Shown in pieces: positions 19,201-25,719 of a stretch of 64,000 bases of DNA. Position 1 is the stretch's first letter. Each line of letters begins with the position of its first letter. Under the pieces are notes generated by a model, which was given only the letters and a program-made list of their open reading frames with translations, did not search any database and was not told the origin of the DNA. The DNA is taken from the NCBI GenBank assembly GCA_017404985.1, contig JAFRBK010000027.1, positions 104,589 through 168,588 of the forward strand, given 5' to 3'. A program made the translations under genes and the position numbers. Source of the stretch: Clostridia bacterium (GTDB lineage: Bacteria > Bacillota > Clostridia > Christensenellales > Aristaeellaceae).

Positions 19201-21099
19201 ACAGAAGTAACAGAAACCGCCCCAACGACTGTGACTGGAACAAATGTAGCAGCAACAGCTGTTGATGACCAGGGTGCAATGGTAGCCACTGCGAACATCA
19301 CATTCCAGACGATCGAATATTTCAAAGCAGGTGTGTATACATATACTGTTACGGAGATTATCCCTGCTGCAGGAGAAAAACTGTCCGGGGTGACATATGA
19401 CACAAATAGCTATACGGTAACCGTGACAGTTACAGAAGATGCTCAGACAGGTGAGTTGGCCATTGATCCGACCAACGGGATTGCTTACTCAGAGGATATG
19501 GTGTTCAATAACACTTGGGAAGAGAACGGTATCAGCTTTACTGTCACAAAAGAATGGAAGCAGGAAGGTGTTGCTGTATTTGCACCCAGAACGATCACCT
19601 TCTCCGTTAAAAAAGATGGCGTAGATTTTGACCTTACGGACGTGACAATTGAGCAGATGAACATAGGCATTGGTAGCTTTACCAAGAACGGTAACAATAC
19701 CGTGACGCTGACGGCAGGCGAGTCCGGATGGCCCATTGTGAAGTTTGTGGATGTGCCTGAGGCAAGCTATGTCGTAACTGAAACATTGTACACCGGAGAA
19801 GGTACTGGGAATGACTTTTCTATCAATTATGCGCTGAACAGCTCAGATAAAGCTTCAAATGCTGAAGCAGCAGCGACACAGGATGAAGATGAGATTCTGA
19901 TCAAGAACAGCGAAACAATTCCCGGTAACAACAGAGCAGAGCTGATTTTGAAGAAGGTGTGGGATCCCACTGAATTTTCCAACGATGCTGATAAAAGAAC
20001 TGTTACCTATGAATTATATCAGGTTGCGGCAAGTGGGACGAGTGGAGGGACTAGTACAGGAAGTAAAAGTATCAATGTTATTGTTCACCAAGGAGAAAAC
20101 ACTCCAGCGAGTATTACTTTTAATGCTGATGTTGGCGATAGTGTAACAGTTGCATTTAGCGGTTTTGCTGGCGTTGGTGATAACAAGATTTACTGCTATA
20201 CTCCTTCTTTTGCTATTGATATAGATAACGAAGGTAAGGGCGAATACACATTTGTTATTGGCGAATATTATACACAGTACGATTTGTATATTACCCATAT
20301 TACTTATGGCAGGGAAACAGATTATAATAGTAGTAACCATAATTTGTCAATTAAAGGCACTGTCCCTATTATCATTGAACAGCTAACTGCTGAACCAAAA
20401 TCACGTCAGGAAATCGAAGCTTTGGGATTTACCGCTACTAAATATGGTGAATATGAACTTGATCAGGATCATTGGAGTGGTATTACTATATCAGTACCTA
20501 AGACTACGGGTTCCACAAGTTGGCAGTATTATGTGGTTGAGAAGGATGGAGATTCCTATGAGGCAGAGTATACCCAGGGTAGCAATAATACTCTGATTGT
20601 CACCAATAAAAAATGTTCACTTGGTTCTGTTCGGGTAACCAAGACCTTCTCTGGCATTGAGGCAGGACAGATCCCCAGCAGCTTCCGGATTACGGCAACA
20701 TGGGGAACCGGTGCAGGAGCACAGACAAGACAGCTTGCAATTAATAGTAATGGTTTTGTGGATGGTGAAAGCTACTCAGATGTCAGCATTGACAACAATG
20801 GCTTGACGTGCACTTGGACAATCAGCAATCTGCCGCTTGGTACTGAAGTGACATTCGAAGAGAGCGGCTATGGGATTAATGGCTATAATGTCGAGGCGAC
20901 ATATAGCCCAGGTGATGGAAAGGCAACCGCAGCAGCTACTCCGGGAACAGTTACGATCAGGAACGAATACACCGCGGGCGTCGAACTTCCGGCGACCGGC
21001 GGACCCGGTACGTTGATCTACACGGTTGCGGGTTTGATGCTGATTACCCTGGCCGGGGTGCTGTTGGTGGCACGGAAACGGAAAGCCAACCAGGAGTGA
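10276..21099 (+). CDS. Giant multidomain LPATG cell-wall adhesin (3607 residues)
   Basis: The protein has an export signal (residues 1-36), a PDATPDPDAT repeat linker (about 73-115), and two related beta modules (about 280-420 and 433-565). Two long tandem modules follow (571-795 and 796-1055), then a very long beta-rich central part (about 1060-2450). A run of Cna-B/FctA-like pilin domains begins near 2459, 2621, 2776, 2936, 3083, 3219 and 3447. LPATG is at 3571-3575 (bases 20986-21000), followed by a membrane helix and RKRKANQE. Lys at the start of these domains (GVKKLTGRDL, ILKKVWDPTEF) fits internal isopeptide bonds. The signal region also contains LSSC, which resembles a lipobox. Codon use drifts from GC-rich at the 5' end to AT-rich after about 14000. 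Binding to host, fibre or neighbouring cells is inferred; no ligand can be named. Confidence 0.9.
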   Translation: MKRLERKNLNRINGRRITALLAAVTMLLSSCGSLAESEYHSSIWDSNPLLVSDPYKVPRENVDEEGIQTEPEDGNPDATADPDATVDPDATPDPDATPDPDATPDPNASTEPEETEEPTPEPEPTEDLSAIYPAGTLTYTGNGYSLTATFPTDARIPAGSSLGATEPDELAFYDYVDALQNRLNSQNPDAPWQDYISDVIFLSPTFTDAEGNKVIPENGVVLTVQYDGKPAHFYRVGGRTEELAENANTIEINGYTVGMIAIFHTEKTQVGYDVLEYRGKDYKVTVGYAPDAGFPADVQLKVREIMPGTAEYRQYNNQTEAMLDENWEQVTEFARYFDITFENGAGEKIEPKAYIDVEVLFDDVIGVAEETADIQAIHFNEETGIEVIKAETDSNEAAANNSDAIDTISFSSDTFSVYAFVKTTKMTEKFITKRGWTYQITVTYGEEARIPSDAKLQIREIRPGTEEYELYRSQTAAALKSDDVETPGMFDITIVDSEANEVEPKAPVDVNITLLRTTINQAEELHVVHFTEEATTTAEEGKAASEILENDVDGNSVSFQTDSFSVYVLAYTVNFEYMGRSYEMLGNSEILLSKLLEVLETGVTISDITGVSYTGTSVELKETEGNDCLIKIIPHADEESVLTINTADKIIEVQVAATGKESVDLGDAVISSADDVYLPNDATGSIEYVGDREEVISKIQESTAEQADASKEKPEETGVESQTFYQVYDINLKNVDTDNYESGFQVEMKLNEEVQGDDIHLYHVHDDQVKEITEFDLAGDSLSFVTENFSYFVVSYTVNFEYMGRSYEMLGNSEILLSKLLEVLETGTTISDITGVSYTGTSVALTETDNNDRLIRVIPNADEESVLTINTADKVIEINVAATGKESVDLGDAVISSADGVYLPNEATGSIEYAGENEEVISLIQENTAETATTETAATELEASEKTAEQTMEQAEEQTREQEDDLKEASENRSAEQSVVTRTFYQVYDISLENVDAENYAAGFQVEMKLSEKVEGDNIHLYHVHDDQVSEIKEFNLIDDKLAFVTENFSYFVVSYTVDFEYIDEVGEVHTWKLPGNGSYKLREVLTALEIEFETITDAELQLVEGEEHEGALYLDNDEDGDITINSDIAFTDVYRLTVIADKKSYEITVTDFIEYNVAKLVSKTYDNNDTSFAWDMNTYRLYWYVRYQYNGEYYYAVQQVGSEAIPELKLSYLVKDGNMNNSTSPNAIQCPDPAQTNLDVWMVAGRGQDAPFDGVNPKGTTIILTGENNSFGGYTFGVGSKVNSIYEVTAKKNKPYVVEIKFLDSSFRETTPSETGSGYKVYAMFAKDDGTGTIHNYYYLTDEVSLNSEVTNVNLSRFRYNEQDHEPEQYYSGQEEVFVCIVQNGTVDNDGSLNGGMTLSKGDTVGTYELASINQDVENGKTTIIFRAVTPYNTSFNALATDGATAENVDLSDSGMNDDNWYMVTKLTKNNTGKIYYFVRTLGNLHGNGEVAVTGTIDWFYENGDIYSANKAVYVSGDVGETRLVHMSESGKSNSEIVGVFNQIGNDGKNEKAESKYFTGGDGLYKYTVRTMDSSGMASVTLTQAVTPEVTVNAYDTDGITGIANLLTESGADNYYLYARLTDEPEYGFLQKLDNSVATKVYSIPVFQKEQDGTLLDKYLTGSYSYEAWIIRKEDNSDISSLKTVYERMAYGEGVGGITVYQDGETTGCAVLDRTNARGDTNTNAVINMTKVPVLTLNSKIFTDKVTTTPAADSSLTRNYYILLTMQEKGQPVYHLQKLNPNTEATETVTINNLTKADGSGKYYYIPGKNMTMQLLTSNDELALNNAAYSGQQFTNGLVTGDLYQVKLTQDNYILTSELRKLDSAANTSHKINTYFYGADKVTLDTIDPPLGTTADQDEGHKYYFLAMLKTKGSDKAAAYKIAALNMADTDGMIETTLEDKYHIIDTNGNNIGTDIGYDPDVFDIAVRLYHKSGDIPTDYMNAAVNGSPSDLVPGYDFMSNNKIDGQEVTEVKLHKAYNKDYKVQLIFDPSSPEITAGDKLYLRVKLVHQTTGTEYGITLLESIPEGSVSVDYDSLTWYKDAGSGWTESSVTITGNETATVRLLRANSDDFDATKAINGENCTIIGEGDIAKAYIVSYAEEQSRVDENNNATHITDYVKLTKIITNSDYSFTDILGQGVYYGINANVFNQQNHIQSNFAVNTYYGNGQPIEADLASEAGAFVVTRIIDSMFIGNNHSGDVLLYVREEDKDKAPRDPRSFVYKMITPEAELKAQVDAILSHGASMSDALATHAPTFTPKGPTGNYYEIDTYDFPDNATIYLDGDALRNYIATTSGIKLTKKPNQMIVFNFQDSDPVKLAKFEYRYGRGDAYMHTESPVGHGEEQNDNVDLIAKHIVWNIQNATMVDINTCTGMYLIPEATAKTVVSGTSSGWIIACGEVTNTSGEWHSVYGELPSVSKTNLNVGKTIDGKTPNGSQLFNFTVDHFVQGSAEPWKLIASVQNTNGTLKEENITEMQPGWNIYRIKESVTIPAITQTTGEYTVDSRAIYAVVQYVKKTAAGYSTAWIATNPVYYMEDRNGTIVFNESNWNPAAASITEAFGSAGNGIRLTRQTRPAFENTTKKDRLSISKVVTGTTDNTKVFNFTLKVEVGDPNNNTFTPWQGTTETTGDEAFTILITGSNSTMTTPVHVYGESESGYASAQFKLNSLGEVTFSLKAGQTAAFNGLPDLHRYYITENNPSVNPGYAIKEGTETSIGPVVVEKGVNNTNTFTNVYRASGSVPLTGIKTLVNANDKTKHRNFVAAQFGFELSQGSDTIKTVYNTAEGNIDFGTIGYTQDDMIGATAILDSNDNPTGQREKIIEYTIHEIDGNAENATELNAGITFASDQTVKVKLVDNGAGTITAKVIEIKDNSNTITRPFDAADSVPVLTFSMENTYIEKTEGTITGVKKLTGRDLEAEEFSFQAVLTQIDDVPIADPTEVTETAPTTVTGTNVAATAVDDQGAMVATANITFQTIEYFKAGVYTYTVTEIIPAAGEKLSGVTYDTNSYTVTVTVTEDAQTGELAIDPTNGIAYSEDMVFNNTWEENGISFTVTKEWKQEGVAVFAPRTITFSVKKDGVDFDLTDVTIEQMNIGIGSFTKNGNNTVTLTAGESGWPIVKFVDVPEASYVVTETLYTGEGTGNDFSINYALNSSDKASNAEAAATQDEDEILIKNSETIPGNNRAELILKKVWDPTEFSNDADKRTVTYELYQVAASGTSGGTSTGSKSINVIVHQGENTPASITFNADVGDSVTVAFSGFAGVGDNKIYCYTPSFAIDIDNEGKGEYTFVIGEYYTQYDLYITHITYGRETDYNSSNHNLSIKGTVPIIIEQLTAEPKSRQEIEALGFTATKYGEYELDQDHWSGITISVPKTTGSTSWQYYVVEKDGDSYEAEYTQGSNNTLIVTNKKCSLGSVRVTKTFSGIEAGQIPSSFRITATWGTGAGAQTRQLAINSNGFVDGESYSDVSIDNNGLTCTWTISNLPLGTEVTFEESGYGINGYNVEATYSPGDGKATAAATPGTVTIRNEYTAGVELPATGGPGTLIYTVAGLMLITLAGVLLVARKRKANQE
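11986..13440 (+). repeat. Two tandem modules inside the adhesin gene
   Basis: Bases 11986-12660 and 12661-13440 encode two copies of one module. Both begin YTVNFEYMGRSYEMLGNSE, continue through DEESVLTINTADK and GKESVDLGDAVISSAD, and end with TENFSYFVVS. The first roughly 370 bases are nearly identical at DNA level; the copies differ mainly in the linker, which is longer in copy 2 (EQTMEQAEEQTREQE-type). A third, diverged start occurs at 13441. Recent unequal crossing-over is likely. Confidence 0.85.
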
Positions 21100-21115
21100 A
21101 ATCAGGTGCCTGATT
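21100..21115. repeat. Short palindrome after the adhesin stop
   Basis: AATCAGG-TG-CCTGATT is a perfect inverted repeat two bases after the adhesin stop and just before the duplicated segment begins. It lacks a T-run, so it is not a standard terminator. Confidence 0.4.
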
Positions 21116-21116
21116 C

Positions 21117-21182
21117 GAAGAAAGTACATGCTGCCGACGGAAGGCAGGGGAAGACGGACGGGACAGAAGGGAAAAAGGATTG
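21117..21182 (+). pseudogene. Remnant of the sortase-like gene 3' end
   Basis: The bases from about 21119 to 21148 match the sortase-like gene near 706-733 (around codons for KYMLPTEGR), and 21153-21182 match 831-860 up to the stop. About 100 bases in between are missing. No other part of a sortase gene is present, so this is a scar of the duplication that produced the second minor pilin gene. It also supplies that gene's ribosome-binding site. Confidence 0.8.
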
Positions 21183-21188
21183 AGCGCC

Positions 21189-22178
21189 ATGAAGAAGAAC
21201 ACACTGAGACACCTGAGCCGGATAATGGCCGCTGTACTGCTGGCGAGCCTTGTACTGAGCCTGTGGGGCACCGCAGTCTCCTCCGGAGACGGCACCCTGA
21301 CGGTCAACATCGGATCCGGCAATACCATTCTCCCAAAGGGTGATATCCGGATTTCGATTTACCAGATCGGCGTGGAGGATAACACCTCGCCCAGTTACTG
21401 GCGGATTTCTGATATTTTCCAGGGAATCAGGATTGTGGAAGCAAAGACATCCGCCGAGATTGACGCCGCGGCCAACCAGGTAGCTACAATTCTGCATAGC
21501 CGGAATTCCAGTGCCAGGGCCAGCGGCACGCCGAACGGTGATGGCGTGATCCGATTCACCGGGCTCGAGCACGGCGTATACTACGGCGAAGTGAGCAGGG
21601 GACCGGAAGGGCTGGCGGCACAGAACTTCATCGTCACGATTCCGGATCTGAACATCCAGCCGGTTTCCTATGACGCTACAGTGGTCATGAAGTACAGCTT
21701 CGTCCCGACGCCTACGCCGACGCCGGAACCGACACCAGAACCGACGCCATCACCGACGCCGACCCCAACGCCGGAAGCCCCGCCGCCTCCTCCCAACGTT
21801 ACGGCGACTCCGACGGTGACTCCGGACTGGTTCAATCCGACCCCTTCACCGGTTGTGACAAATACGCCTGAACCTACCATGCCTCCTCATCCCTACACCC
21901 TGACGATCTATTATATATATGAAGACGGATCGCAGGCATGGGAGACATACCAGGAGGTGCTGTGGCCGGGGACTGAATATGATGTCGTCAGCCCCGTGAT
22001 TCCGGGATACCGGGCCACCATCCTTGAAGTGCAGGGCGTGATGCCGCACCACGATATGGAATACGTCGTTATTTACATCCCGAAACAGGCGGGCAAGAAC
22101 TATATCAATATGGATGACTACGAGACCGCGTTGGGCCTTGGGGATATCCAGATCCATGTCGGTGTCTGCTTCGAATAA
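21189..22178 (+). CDS. Secreted minor pilin-like protein with proline-rich linker and MucBP-like domain (copy 2)
   Basis: This 329-residue protein is nearly identical to the product of 866-1855, with the same signal peptide, pilin-type beta domain, PTPTPEPT linker and MucBP-like domain. Differences are few and mostly in the first half (for example SSGDGTLTVNIGSGNTI instead of SDGDGTLTVKIGSGNNI). The linker and C-terminal half are almost unchanged at DNA level, implying recent duplication or gene conversion. It starts 89 bases after the adhesin stop with the same ribosome site as copy 1, so it is probably co-transcribed with the adhesin. Each LPxTG block thus has its own copy, suggesting a shared accessory subunit. 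Confidence 0.75.
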   Translation: MKKNTLRHLSRIMAAVLLASLVLSLWGTAVSSGDGTLTVNIGSGNTILPKGDIRISIYQIGVEDNTSPSYWRISDIFQGIRIVEAKTSAEIDAAANQVATILHSRNSSARASGTPNGDGVIRFTGLEHGVYYGEVSRGPEGLAAQNFIVTIPDLNIQPVSYDATVVMKYSFVPTPTPTPEPTPEPTPSPTPTPTPEAPPPPPNVTATPTVTPDWFNPTPSPVVTNTPEPTMPPHPYTLTIYYIYEDGSQAWETYQEVLWPGTEYDVVSPVIPGYRATILEVQGVMPHHDMEYVVIYIPKQAGKNYINMDDYETALGLGDIQIHVGVCFE

Positions 22179-22190
22179 AACGTATTGGGT

Positions 22191-22315
22191 GATTCGCCGG
22201 CGAATTGGCGAATAGGCGAATAGAGGTCTCCAACCCTTGAAAAATAAGGAAAGTCTATTCGCCGGATTTTGGCGAATTGGCGAATAGGCGAATAGGCGGC
22301 GAATAGGCGAATCAG
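22191..22315. repeat. REP-like hairpin element, copy A
   Basis: The element is built from tandem GGCGAATAG and GGCGAATTG units on both sides of a 29-base loop. GGCGAATAGA (22215-22224) pairs perfectly with TCTATTCGCC (22254-22263). It starts GATTCGCCGGCGAATTGG and ends in five further repeat units. It lies immediately after the second minor pilin gene. No transposase for such elements is present in the window. Confidence 0.8.
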
Positions 22316-22413
22316 AAAAATCAACTGCGGGGGAACGGTACGATTTGTCATGTCATTGCGAGAAAGGAAGCGCTTAATCCAGACATGGTAAGTAGGAATG
22401 AACGGCAGTGGCT

Positions 22414-22510
22414 GATTCGTCGGCGAATTGGCGAATTGGCGAATTGAGGCCTCCAGGCCTTGAAATATAAGGAAAGTCAATTCGCCGGCTTGTGGCGAAT
22501 TGGCGAAAGG
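22414..22510. repeat. REP-like hairpin element, copy B
   Basis: This second copy has the same order of parts as copy A. GGCGAATTGA (22438-22447) pairs with TCAATTCGCC (22477-22486) around a loop of the same 29-base length and closely similar sequence. Relative to copy A, an A-T pair in the stem has become T-A, so pairing is kept. It has fewer trailing units than copy A. Confidence 0.8.
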
Positions 22511-22555
22511 GGTTAGTGCAAGCTAATCGAGAAACACGTGTTGTATACGTTTTTC

Positions 22556-22861
22556 GCCGGTGATACTAAAGAAAAGTGTTACTAAAACGCCATCCCATAG
22601 GCAATACCCGGTTCGGTTTGTGACTCGAATTTTTTGTGACTCGTTCGTTTTGGAACGTGATGAAACTCAAAAAAAGTGAAACTCATACGGGGATATGATC
22701 CGTGATAGGTAAACCAATGGGGAAGGTTCGAGTACACAGCCCGTGTACACTCAAAAAACAGTACACTCAAAACAGTTCGTGACAATGATGGACAATCTGG
22801 TCAAAAAAATGACCAGAGGCTGTTCCAGAGCCGGTGATACTAAAGAAAAGTGTTACTAAAA
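22556..22861. repeat. A-rich doublet array bounded by a 32-base direct repeat
   Basis: The same 32 bases occur at 22556-22587 and 22830-22861 (starting GCCGGTGATACTAAAG). Between them lie several pairs of short direct repeats, each separated by A- or T-rich runs: GTGACTCG twice near 22620-22645, GTGAAACTCA-like twice near 22658-22685, and GTACACTCAAAA twice near 22743-22772. GGTCA/TGACC near 22799-22814 forms an inverted pair around an A-run. The stretch has no coding potential. Confidence 0.75.
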
Positions 22862-23010
22862 GTTCCCCTCTGCGAATACCGTTTTGCATGGGTAAACGCA
22901 AAAGCTTTTCGTCTGAAACTGCCAGCCGGTGTTTCTGCTTCGTATCAATGGATGCAGGCCGGCACACGGAACCTGCGAAAATGAAGACGAAAACGGAGGA
23001 AATGAAATTT

Positions 23011-23646
23011 ATGAAGAAGCTTTTATCTGCCCTGATCGCGGTTGTTATGCTGTTCTCGGTGTCTCTGGCCTTTGCGAAGACGCTGGAACCGGAAGATACG
23101 GAGATCGAACATCTGGCCGGAAAGACGGTTTCCGCTACGGTTGGCGCATACGACGAAGCAACCAAGACTTTCACGGTGACCGTTTATGACTACGACCGGT
23201 ATGAGAAGGAAGATGTCGCGAAACTGGCGGTCGGGGACACGATCCTGGCCGGCGGATGGCTCTACAAGATTACCGGAACCGAGGATGTGGACGGGGAGAA
23301 ATACTTCAAGTGCGAAGACGGCGAGGAAATCAACTTCGGGAAATCCTATGACGCCGGCGATGACCACGACGAGGTGATTGCCCGGAGCATCATGGACAGC
23401 CGCATCTTCATGAACGTTGTGACGGTCCTGCACCTGCCGGCGGCGGAAGGCATCGTATACGAGGATCAGTCCGATCCGGACCTGGAAGCAAAGCCGATCA
23501 TCGCAGAAGGCCTGGAGAACATCCTGAAGGCCAAGGCGGAGAAAGAACAAAACAGCAATGGTTTCAACTTCTACGCGACCAAGATCACGTTGAATGAGAA
23601 TCTGGAAATTGTCAAGATCCATCAGGATTACGACGTGGCGCAATAA
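23011..23646 (+). CDS. Small exported protein of unknown function
   Basis: The 211-residue product has a clear signal peptide (MKKLLSALIAVVMLFSVSLAFA) and no lipobox, membrane helix or sorting signal. The mature part is acidic, beta-rich at its N-terminal side (SATVGAYDEATKTFTVTVYD; DTILAGGWLYKITG) and ends with a helical, charged segment (about 165-185). I recognise no family. Start 23011 is favoured because GGAGG at 22995-22999 is 11 bases upstream; ATG 23002 would be only 2 bases from it. A strong terminator follows, so it is a single-gene unit. Confidence 0.65.
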   Translation: MKKLLSALIAVVMLFSVSLAFAKTLEPEDTEIEHLAGKTVSATVGAYDEATKTFTVTVYDYDRYEKEDVAKLAVGDTILAGGWLYKITGTEDVDGEKYFKCEDGEEINFGKSYDAGDDHDEVIARSIMDSRIFMNVVTVLHLPAAEGIVYEDQSDPDLEAKPIIAEGLENILKAKAEKEQNSNGFNFYATKITLNENLEIVKIHQDYDVAQ

Positions 23647-23660
23647 GGCCAAGCATATGG

Positions 23661-23695
23661 CAACAGGCCGATCTTCGGATCGGCCTGTTGGTTTT
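23661..23695 (+). terminator. Strong rho-independent terminator
   Basis: CAACAGGCCGATC pairs perfectly over 13 bases with GATCGGCCTGTTG around a TTCG tetraloop (23674-23677), followed by GTTTT. It lies between convergent genes and may serve both. Confidence 0.92.
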
Positions 23696-23736
23696 ACCGT
23701 GTGGATATGGTTTTCGCAGATGCAGGGCTGCTTTTC

Positions 23737-25671
23737 TTACTGGGTTCCGGCGCCCCAGCTTTCCCAGTCAGTTTCGGCGGAGCCAACACCGGTGCCTCCC
23801 GTTGCTTCGGAAACACTGACCGAGATGGTCCACGCATATCCTGCATCGAGGACGGTCAGATATTCATCTCCCGGGACTTCATTAAAGACCATGTACTCAT
23901 AACTTCCGATTTTCCCGAAGGTTTCTTTTTCGCCGTACCATTCCGTTCCCGCCGCGTCCCGGATCCGATAGTTGCCGCCGGGAAGCCGGGCTGACGCTTT
24001 GCCAGACCCGTGGACAAACATTGTCGAAGCGAGCACGTTATCCTCAGTATAGACCATGAAGTACATTCCTCTGGAGGAATCGGCTTTGCCTACCTGGAAC
24101 TGCAGAACCATATCATTTTTGCCCAGGTCCTTGTTATGCCAGAGTTCACCGGTTTTGGGCCAGGGGCGGATGCAGTTTGCCGCCATATCCTCCGCATCCA
24201 CCATGCGGCTCGTTTCGAAGGCTCCGCGGGCGCTGTAGTATTTTTCTTCCTTCATGTATTCCAGGCCTGCCGCATATCCTTCATCGTAGGGGTCGGCGCC
24301 CACGGTGACTGCGCAGGAGGCTTCCACTTCGGTTCCGTCTGTTGCTTTTGCGGTGATGACCGCTTCCCCCGCGGAGACGCCGGTGATTTTTCCGTCCTTG
24401 GAGATTGTGGCGACCGATTCATCCGAGGAAGACCACTCCAGATTTTTATTTCCGGCATTGTCCGGCAGCACTGCAGCCTTGAGGACCGCATTTCCGGCGA
24501 CCGGAACGTACAGATCCGTACGCTTCAGCGTAATGCCCTCCACCGGTTGATTTACCACTACGGTTGCTGACGCGGATGCTTTGCTTCCGTCCACGGCTGT
24601 GGCGGTGATTTTTGCTCTGCCGAAGGAAACGCCTGTGACTGTGCCGGTTTCATCCACTGTGGCAACCGATTCATCTGAGGACGACCAGACCAGGCCGGGG
24701 TTGGTCGCGTTTTCGGGCGATACGGACGCGCTCAGCGGGCGGGACAGGCCTGCCGGCACGGAAAAATTGGGTTCGCTCAGCGTGACTTTGCTGACAGGGA
24801 CATAGACCGTTACATCGCAGGATGCGGTGATTCCGCTGCCGTCAGCAGCGGTGGCAGTGATCACGGCTTCTCCGGCGGAAATGCCCTGGACGGCGCCCTG
24901 GGCGGAGACTTTCGCGATGGCTTCATCTGAAGAGGACCAGACCAGCTTTTTATTTGACGCGTTGTTCGGCGAAACGGCGGCTTTGACGTTGACACTTTTC
25001 TTCACCGGGACGCTGACAGATTCGCTCTCCAGCGCAATGCCCGTGACGGCCTGCTGTACAATGACCTGGGCCTGGGCTTTGGCTTTCGAACCGGGCTGGG
25101 TGGTGAGTGCGGTGACTACCGCCCTGCCGGGGGCGAGGGCTTTGACGGTTCCGTCCGCACTGACGGTGACGATGGCTTCATTGGATGATTCCCAGGTGAC
25201 GGCCTGCCAATAGGCGTCCTCCGGGGCGACCGTGCAGGACAGCGCGGCGACGGACAGCTCATCGGCTGCGCCGACAAGCAGCGTGACCTGCTTTTCGCTG
25301 AGGGAAAGGGTTTTGACAGGGGTTACCACTTCAACATGGCAGACTGCCTGAACGCCGCTTTCATCCAGGGCTTTGCAGAGAATATCGCATTTTCCGGCGG
25401 AAACGCCTTTCACTCTGCCGTTCTGGACCGTGGCGACAGCGGGATCCGACGAGGACCATTCGACTTTTTTATTGCTTGCGTTTTCCGGCGCCACGGCTGC
25501 TGTCAGTACGGACTGCGTGCCGAGCGGGACAAGAAGTTCCGATTCCGAAAGCGTAATCCCGGTGACCGGGGTTGCGGTATTTTCGGCTGACGAAAGCGAG
25601 GGACAGGCCAATAAAGCGGCCAGCAAGGCAACCAGGATAACCAGGCGGAACAGCTTAAAAGAGTGTGCCAT
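23737..25671 (-). CDS. Secreted protein with five Big_2 (bacterial Ig-like) domains
   Basis: The 644-residue protein has a signal peptide (FRLVILVALLAALLACPSLSSA) and five consecutive Ig-like Big_2 domains of about 80-90 residues. Each carries the WSSSDxxVATV and GTVTGVSAGxAxITA patterns; the second is more diverged (WESSNEAIVTVSADG). The remaining 190 or so residues are an unrecognised domain starting PYDEGYAAGLEYMKEEKYY, possibly one TPR-like helix pair followed by a beta domain. No LPxTG, membrane helix or SLH domain is visible, so it is predicted to be secreted. ATG 25671 is chosen because GGGAG is 9 bases upstream. Big_2 proteins commonly act as surface spacers or adhesins. Confidence 0.85.
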   Translation of the reverse strand: MAHSFKLFRLVILVALLAALLACPSLSSAENTATPVTGITLSESELLVPLGTQSVLTAAVAPENASNKKVEWSSSDPAVATVQNGRVKGVSAGKCDILCKALDESGVQAVCHVEVVTPVKTLSLSEKQVTLLVGAADELSVAALSCTVAPEDAYWQAVTWESSNEAIVTVSADGTVKALAPGRAVVTALTTQPGSKAKAQAQVIVQQAVTGIALESESVSVPVKKSVNVKAAVSPNNASNKKLVWSSSDEAIAKVSAQGAVQGISAGEAVITATAADGSGITASCDVTVYVPVSKVTLSEPNFSVPAGLSRPLSASVSPENATNPGLVWSSSDESVATVDETGTVTGVSFGRAKITATAVDGSKASASATVVVNQPVEGITLKRTDLYVPVAGNAVLKAAVLPDNAGNKNLEWSSSDESVATISKDGKITGVSAGEAVITAKATDGTEVEASCAVTVGADPYDEGYAAGLEYMKEEKYYSARGAFETSRMVDAEDMAANCIRPWPKTGELWHNKDLGKNDMVLQFQVGKADSSRGMYFMVYTEDNVLASTMFVHGSGKASARLPGGNYRIRDAAGTEWYGEKETFGKIGSYEYMVFNEVPGDEYLTVLDAGYAWTISVSVSEATGGTGVGSAETDWESWGAGTQ

Positions 25672-25719
25672 ATTCATCATCTCCCGGATTAATATGATTT
25701 TGGTTTTTTCCACAAGGGA

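Larger units (their letters stand above)
22179..23010. other. Non-coding repeat-rich region
   Basis: This 832-base region has no credible gene. It contains two hairpin elements made of GGCGAATAG/GGCGAATTG units (22191-22315 and 22414-22510) and an A-rich stretch of doubled short motifs bounded by an exact 32-base direct repeat (22556-22587 and 22830-22861). The last 150 bases lead to the ribosome site of the next gene; no strong promoter was recognised there. Confidence 0.7.

Noticed and set aside
22191-22510. Possible CRISPR array
   Set aside because: Units are only 9 bases, tandem and without unique spacers, and no cas gene is present.
22191-22510. Plasmid iteron origin
   Set aside because: Repeats are of hairpin type, and no replication initiator or partition gene is nearby.
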